Shown here: positions 60,197 to 64,000 of the stretch, in pieces
Numbering within the stretch: position 1 is the stretch's first letter
Layout: the number at the start of each line of letters is the position of its first letter
From: Streptomyces sp. SAI-127
GTDB lineage: Bacteria > Actinomycetota > Actinomycetes > Streptomycetales > Streptomycetaceae
Assembly: GCF_029894425.1 (NCBI RefSeq)
Contig: NZ_JARXYJ010000001.1
Location: 1,488,001-1,552,000, forward strand
Direction: 5' to 3'
Length of the DNA: 64,000 bases
The notes under the pieces: model-generated
What the model was told of the DNA's origin: nothing
Databases searched by the model: none
The model's input: only the letters and a program-made list of their open reading frames with translations
Program-made: the position numbers and the translations under genes

Positions 60197-61213
60197 TCAG
60201 GAACCGGCGCGAGGCGCGGCGGTGCTTCGCCGTACGACGAGTTCCGGGGTGATCTTCTGCCGTTCCGCCCGCTCCCCGCCCAGCATCCGCACCAGCTGCT
60301 CGATAGCCGTCCTGCCGAGGTGGGCGAAGTCCTGCCGGACCGTGGTCAGAGCGGGGACCAGGTATCCGGCGCCCTTCATGTCGTCGAAGCCGACGAGGGA
60401 GACGTCCTGCGGTACCTCCACGCCCCGCTCGGCGAAGGCGGCCAGCGCTCCCATCGCCATCTGGTCGTTCCCGGCGAAGACCGCGGTGGGCAGGCCGGTG
60501 CCGGCGCCGCAGAGTTCGTGGGCCAGGCGGAATCCGCTCTCCGCGCTGAAGTCGCCTTCCAGCAGGGCTCCTTCGGCTTCCGCCGCGGTGAGTTCGGCCT
60601 GCCAGCCGTCGACGCGTGCCCGGGCGTCGAAGGTGCGCAGCGCACCCGTCAGGTGGGCGATGTCCCGGTGCCCGAGGCCGAGGAGGTGGCGAACGGCGAG
60701 ACGGGCGCCCAGTTCCTGGTCGACCTCGACGAAGCCCAGACCGGGGTTGGGTGCGCCGCCGGACATCACCACCGTCACCGGCACCCCGAAGGAAAGGCCG
60801 GACAACGCCTCCACCACGACGGGCCGGTCCGCCACGACCGCGATCGCCTCCACGGACTGGTCGGTGAGCCGTCGCAGGGTCTCCATGAGGTCGGCGGAGG
60901 TGCTCTCACCCTGTCTGCTGGCCAGGCTCACCCAGTAACCGGCCTGCTTGGCTGCCGTCTCGACGCCCAGGAGGATACGCGGCAGCTCGAACAGTTCCGA
61001 CCCGACGATCACCACGCCGATCGTCGAGGAACGTCGGCTCTTGAGGGCCCTGGCGACGCTGTTGCGGCGGTAGCCCAGCTTCTGGATCGCGGCCTCGACC
61101 CGGGTGCGAGTCTCCGGACGGACCGAAGGATGACCGTTGATGACACGGGAGACGGTGATGTGCGAGACGCCGGCCTCCCGGGCCACGTCCATCATGCCTG
61201 GCGGCCGGTCCAT
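60197..61213 (-). CDS. LacI-family regulator of the GH1/GH43 locus
   Basis: LacI regulator of 338 aa. HTH MMDVAREAGVSHITVSRVIN (about residues 7-26), hinge ARALKSRRSS, ligand domain with AVFAGNDQMAMGALAAFAER and VGFDDMKGAGYLVPALTTVR. The only operator-like palindrome nearby is TGTTAACGTTAACA between GH1 and GH43; none is obvious at its own start. The aldo/keto reductase remnant separates it from GH43. Confidence 0.92.
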   Translation of the reverse strand: MDRPPGMMDVAREAGVSHITVSRVINGHPSVRPETRTRVEAAIQKLGYRRNSVARALKSRRSSTIGVVIVGSELFELPRILLGVETAAKQAGYWVSLASRQGESTSADLMETLRRLTDQSVEAIAVVADRPVVVEALSGLSFGVPVTVVMSGGAPNPGLGFVEVDQELGARLAVRHLLGLGHRDIAHLTGALRTFDARARVDGWQAELTAAEAEGALLEGDFSAESGFRLAHELCGAGTGLPTAVFAGNDQMAMGALAAFAERGVEVPQDVSLVGFDDMKGAGYLVPALTTVRQDFAHLGRTAIEQLVRMLGGERAERQKITPELVVRRSTAAPRAGS

Positions 61214-61307
61214 GTCACTCGTCCTCTGCCTTCAACCCCAGCAGGCCTCGCGCCCACCGCAGATCCTGTCACAGGCCCGGAGAGCTGCCAGGTCCGGCAA
61301 CTGCATG

Positions 61308-62960
61308 TCAGGACGCGTACCTCGGTGTCCACTGCGTCGTCGCGATCGCTTCGCGCAGCTGGGACTCCGTGGCCTGGGGTGCGACGCCGTCCTCCACCGC
61401 GGCCTTGGCCACGGCCAGGGCGATCTCGCGGGCGGCGTCCCGCATGCTCGCCAGCGGGGGCAGCAGCGGGGTCGCCCCGTCCACGCCGGCCTGTACCGCG
61501 CACTCCCCCACCGCTCGCGCCGCCGCCACCATCATCCGGTCGGTCACGCGGGTGGCCCGGCAGGCGGTGACCGCCAGGCCGACGGCGGGGAAGACGTAGA
61601 CGTTGTTGGCCTGCGCGACCGGCACCTCGCGCCCGTCCAGCTTCAGCGGCGGGAAGGGCGAGCCGGCGGCGATCAGGGCCCTGCCGTCGGTCCAGCGGGC
61701 AAGGTCGGCGGGCTCGGCCTCGGCGTTCGAGGTCGGGTTGGACAGCGGCAGGATCACCGGCCGGTCGCAGGCGTCGGCCATCGTCCGCACGATCTCCTCG
61801 CTGAACGCGCCGTGCGCCGTGGAGAGCCCGATCAGCACCGTCGGCTTCACCTCGCCGACGACCCGCGCGAGGTCGAGCGCACCCCACTGTCGTACGTCCG
61901 CGTCGTCGCGCGCGTACACCCGCTGCTCGGGTGTGAGATCGGTGCGGGAGCGCACCAGCAGGCCGTCGATGTCGACGAACCAGAAGCGGTCGGCCGCCTG
62001 CTGTTCGGTGAGGCCTTCCTCCTCGAGCGCGGTGCGGATCATGTCGGCGACCCCGACCGCCGCCGAACCGGCGCCCAGGACCACGATGCGGTGGTCCGTC
62101 AGGGGCGTTCCGGCGACCTTCGTGGCGGTGGAGAGCGCGCCGAGCGCCACGGCCGCGGTGCCCTGGATGTCGTCGTTGAAGGTCAGCAGCCGGTCCTGGT
62201 AGCGGCCAAGGATCGGACGGGCGTGCGCGGTGGCGAAGTCCTCCCACTGCAGGAGGGTCCCGGGCAGTTCGGCCTCCACGGCGGACACGAACGCCTCGAT
62301 CATCTCGTCGTAGGCGTCCCCGGTGACGCGGTGCTGCCTGCGGCCGAGGTAGTGCTCGCCGGCCAGCAGCTGCTCGTTGTCGGTGCCGGCGTCGAGGAGG
62401 ACCGGGAGGGTGCGCGCCGGGTGGATGCCGCCGATCGCTGTGTACAGGCTGAGCTTGCCGATCGGGATGCCCATGCCGCCCACCCCCTGGTCGCCCAGGC
62501 CCAGGATGCGCTGGCCGTCGGTGACGACGATGACGTCGACCTCGCCGCCGGGCCGGTTGCGCAGGATCTCCCGGAAGCGGTGGCGGTCCTCGTAGGTCAG
62601 GAACAGACCGCGCGGCCTGCGGTAGATCTCGCTGAAGCGCCGGCACGCCTCGCCGACCGTCGGCGTGTAGACGACCGGCAGCATCTCCTCCAGGTGCCGG
62701 GTGAGCAGGTGGTAGAACAGCACCTCGTTGGTGTCCTGGAGCTGGCGCAGGTAGATGTGCCGGTTGAGCGGCTTGTCGTAGCCGAGGAACGCCTCGTACG
62801 CCCGGTCCGCCTGCTCGTCGAGCGTCTCCGTCGCCGGTGGCAGCAGCCCGTCCAGGCCGAGTTCGGCACGCTCCTCGGGGCTGAACGCGGTGCCCTTGTT
62901 CCGGAGGGGATCGGCGAGCAGGGCCGCTCCGTGGGCACGGGCAGTGTTGGGTGTTGCCAT
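61308..62960 (-). CDS. NAD-dependent malic enzyme (large type)
   Basis: 550-aa malic enzyme, oxidatively decarboxylating malate to pyruvate. N-terminal malic domain with FYHLLTRHLEEMLPVVYTPT (about 89-108), RPRGLFLTYEDRHRF (about 122-136) and VVTDGQRILGLGDQGVGGMG (about 151-170); NAD domain with FNDDIQGTAAVALGALST (about 266-283) and VVLGAGSAAVGVADMI (about 295-310). Length and GLGDQGVGGMGIPIGK place it with the SfcA/MaeA type. The ATG at 62960 follows GAGGAA. Monocistronic; links C4 acids to pyruvate during gluconeogenic growth. Confidence 0.94.
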   Translation of the reverse strand: MATPNTARAHGAALLADPLRNKGTAFSPEERAELGLDGLLPPATETLDEQADRAYEAFLGYDKPLNRHIYLRQLQDTNEVLFYHLLTRHLEEMLPVVYTPTVGEACRRFSEIYRRPRGLFLTYEDRHRFREILRNRPGGEVDVIVVTDGQRILGLGDQGVGGMGIPIGKLSLYTAIGGIHPARTLPVLLDAGTDNEQLLAGEHYLGRRQHRVTGDAYDEMIEAFVSAVEAELPGTLLQWEDFATAHARPILGRYQDRLLTFNDDIQGTAAVALGALSTATKVAGTPLTDHRIVVLGAGSAAVGVADMIRTALEEEGLTEQQAADRFWFVDIDGLLVRSRTDLTPEQRVYARDDADVRQWGALDLARVVGEVKPTVLIGLSTAHGAFSEEIVRTMADACDRPVILPLSNPTSNAEAEPADLARWTDGRALIAAGSPFPPLKLDGREVPVAQANNVYVFPAVGLAVTACRATRVTDRMMVAAARAVGECAVQAGVDGATPLLPPLASMRDAAREIALAVAKAAVEDGVAPQATESQLREAIATTQWTPRYAS

Positions 62961-63086
62961 GACGTTCCTCAGGTCGAGGGGCTTCAGGGGCGGCGGATGT
63001 TGTGGAGGTTTGCGCGCTCCATCCCACCTTCCCCCTCCCCGGACATCGAAATCACCTGAGGGTCGGTCGAGCCGGCACACATCAGC

Positions 63087-64000
63087 TCAGGCGTCCCGCG
63101 CCGCGTGAACCCGCTGCCCGTCGACAAATGTCTCCAGGACCCGGGTGGCGGCGATCTCCTCGGGCGGCCCCGCGAACGGGTCGCGGTCGAGGACGACGAG
63201 ATCGGCCGACTTGCCCACGGTGATGCTGCCGGCGATGTCGTCGAGGTGATTCACATGGGCGCTGCCCGCCGTGTACGCGGCGAGGGCGGTGCCCAGGTCG
63301 AGGCGCTGCTCCGGAAGGAACTCCGGGGTGCCCTCGGGGGCGTCGGGGGCGATCCGGTTGACGGCGACATGGATGGCCTGGAAGGGGTCGGGGCTGCTGA
63401 CCGGCCAGTCGCTGCCGGCGGCCAGGGTCGCGCCTGCGCGCAGCAGATCACCGAACGGATACTGCCGTGCGCCGCGTTCCGCGCCGAGGAAGGGCAGGGT
63501 CAGTTCGTCCATCTGCGGTTCGTGGGCGGCCCACAGCATCTGGAGGTTGGCGCTCGCGCCCAGGGTGCGGAACCGGGGGATGTCGTGCGGGTGCACGACC
63601 TGCAGATGTGCGAGGTGGTGCCGTGTGTCGCGCCACCCGTTGGCCGCGCGGGCGGACTCCACGGCGTCGAGGGCCTCACGCACCGCGCGGTCGCCGAGCG
63701 CGTGGAAGTGGACCTGGAAGCCGGACGCGTCGAGTTCGGTGACGTACTTCCTCAGCTCGTCCGGCTCGACGAAGCTGATGCCGCTGTTGTCCGAGGAGCA
63801 GCCGCAGCCGGTCAGATACGGGGCGAGCATCGCGGCGGTGTGGTTCTCCGCGATGCCGTCCTGCATGACCTTCACCGTGGTGGCACGGAACCGGCCACGG
63901 TTCAACTCCTCGCGTCGGGCGAGGAGTTCGGGGATCTGCTCGGCACCCCGCTCACGGTCCCACCACAGGGCGCCGACCACGCGGGCGGTGAGAAGTCCCC
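63087..64000 (-). CDS. Amidohydrolase family protein, YtcJ-like (5' end outside window)
   Basis: C-terminal 304 residues of a metal-dependent amidohydrolase; the N-terminus lies beyond 64000. Visible are TTVKVMQDGIAENHTAAMLA with the carboxylated-lysine region, FQVHFHALGDRAVREALDAV (metal His), HHLAHLQVVHPHDIPRF, GSDWPVSSPDPFQAIHVAVN (metal Asp) and GSITVGKSADLVVLDRDPFA at the end. This is the exoenzyme/YtcJ-type subgroup related to N-substituted formamide deformylase. Substrate unknown. Confidence 0.9.
   Translation of the reverse strand, partial: GLLTARVVGALWWDRERGAEQIPELLARREELNRGRFRATTVKVMQDGIAENHTAAMLAPYLTGCGCSSDNSGISFVEPDELRKYVTELDASGFQVHFHALGDRAVREALDAVESARAANGWRDTRHHLAHLQVVHPHDIPRFRTLGASANLQMLWAAHEPQMDELTLPFLGAERGARQYPFGDLLRAGATLAAGSDWPVSSPDPFQAIHVAVNRIAPDAPEGTPEFLPEQRLDLGTALAAYTAGSAHVNHLDDIAGSITVGKSADLVVLDRDPFAGPPEEIAATRVLETFVDGQRVHAARDA

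Overview
This is a high-GC (about 70% or more) actinobacterial chromosome segment, almost certainly Streptomyces. The evidence is the strong G/C third-position bias, many GTG/TTG starts, GGAGG-type ribosome sites, four LacI-family regulators paired with catabolic genes, an F420-type luciferase-like oxidoreductase, a NIT-domain sensor kinase, an ECF41-type sigma factor, and three copies of a conserved intergenic repeat. I see no rRNA, tRNA, CRISPR array, insertion sequence, phage or secondary-metabolite cluster. The window is catabolic and regulatory accessory chromosome.

Layout. 1-3475: a leftward 4-hydroxybenzoate unit (LacI regulator, pobA, aldehyde dehydrogenase cut by the left edge). 3523-11754: small regulator/enzyme pairs (TetR with an FMN reductase; LysR with a 68-aa zinc-ribbon protein; F420-type oxidoreductase; TerC-family membrane protein divergent from an alpha/beta hydrolase; PucR-like regulator; MarR divergent from a 117-aa protein), with regulatory palindromes in several of the gaps. 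11755-17415: an acyl-CoA unit (ligase remnant, AroQ-like small protein, CaiB-type CoA transferase, acyl-CoA dehydrogenase, GntR, EtfB, EtfA). 17449-26469: SDR with XRE regulator, GH42 beta-galactosidase with LacI, secreted metalloprotease divergent from a Ser/Thr kinase, LuxR-type regulator with a degenerate receiver, FAD oxidoreductase. 26659-33725: DUF3224 protein, then an aromatic ring-cleavage unit (flavin hydroxylase, hydroxyquinol 1,2-dioxygenase, maleylacetate reductase, YceI-like protein) divergent from an AcoR/Fis-type activator.

33771-45343 is the centrepiece: a complete myo-inositol catabolic operon (iolC, Cgl0159-type aldolase candidate, iolB, iolD, iolA, iolE, MFS transporter, iolG-type dehydrogenase, iolH) transcribed away from a LacI repressor, with a promoter and operator between them. 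The chain takes inositol from import through oxidation, dehydration, ring hydrolysis, isomerisation, phosphorylation and aldol cleavage to malonate semialdehyde oxidation.

45474-55286: SpoIIE-type phosphatase, ECF41 sigma factor and its convergent NAD(P)-binding partner gene (which carries an ECF41-like promoter), NIT-domain sensor kinase, aldo/keto reductase, and a MarR / monothiol DsbA-like / degenerate metallo-beta-lactamase-fold / SnoaL unit. 55306-64000: cytosolic periplasmic-binding-fold protein with MarR, GH1 beta-glucosidase divergent from GH43 with one shared LacI-type operator, an aldo/keto reductase pseudogene, LacI, malic enzyme, and an amidohydrolase cut by the right edge.

Most genes lie beside their likely regulator, and many intergenic gaps hold a palindromic operator. 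Several proteins have lost family-defining residues: the receiver domain (phospho-Asp replaced by Glu), the Fis-type activator (no sigma-54 contact motif), the MBL-fold protein (metal ligands changed), and the DsbA-like protein (single Cys).
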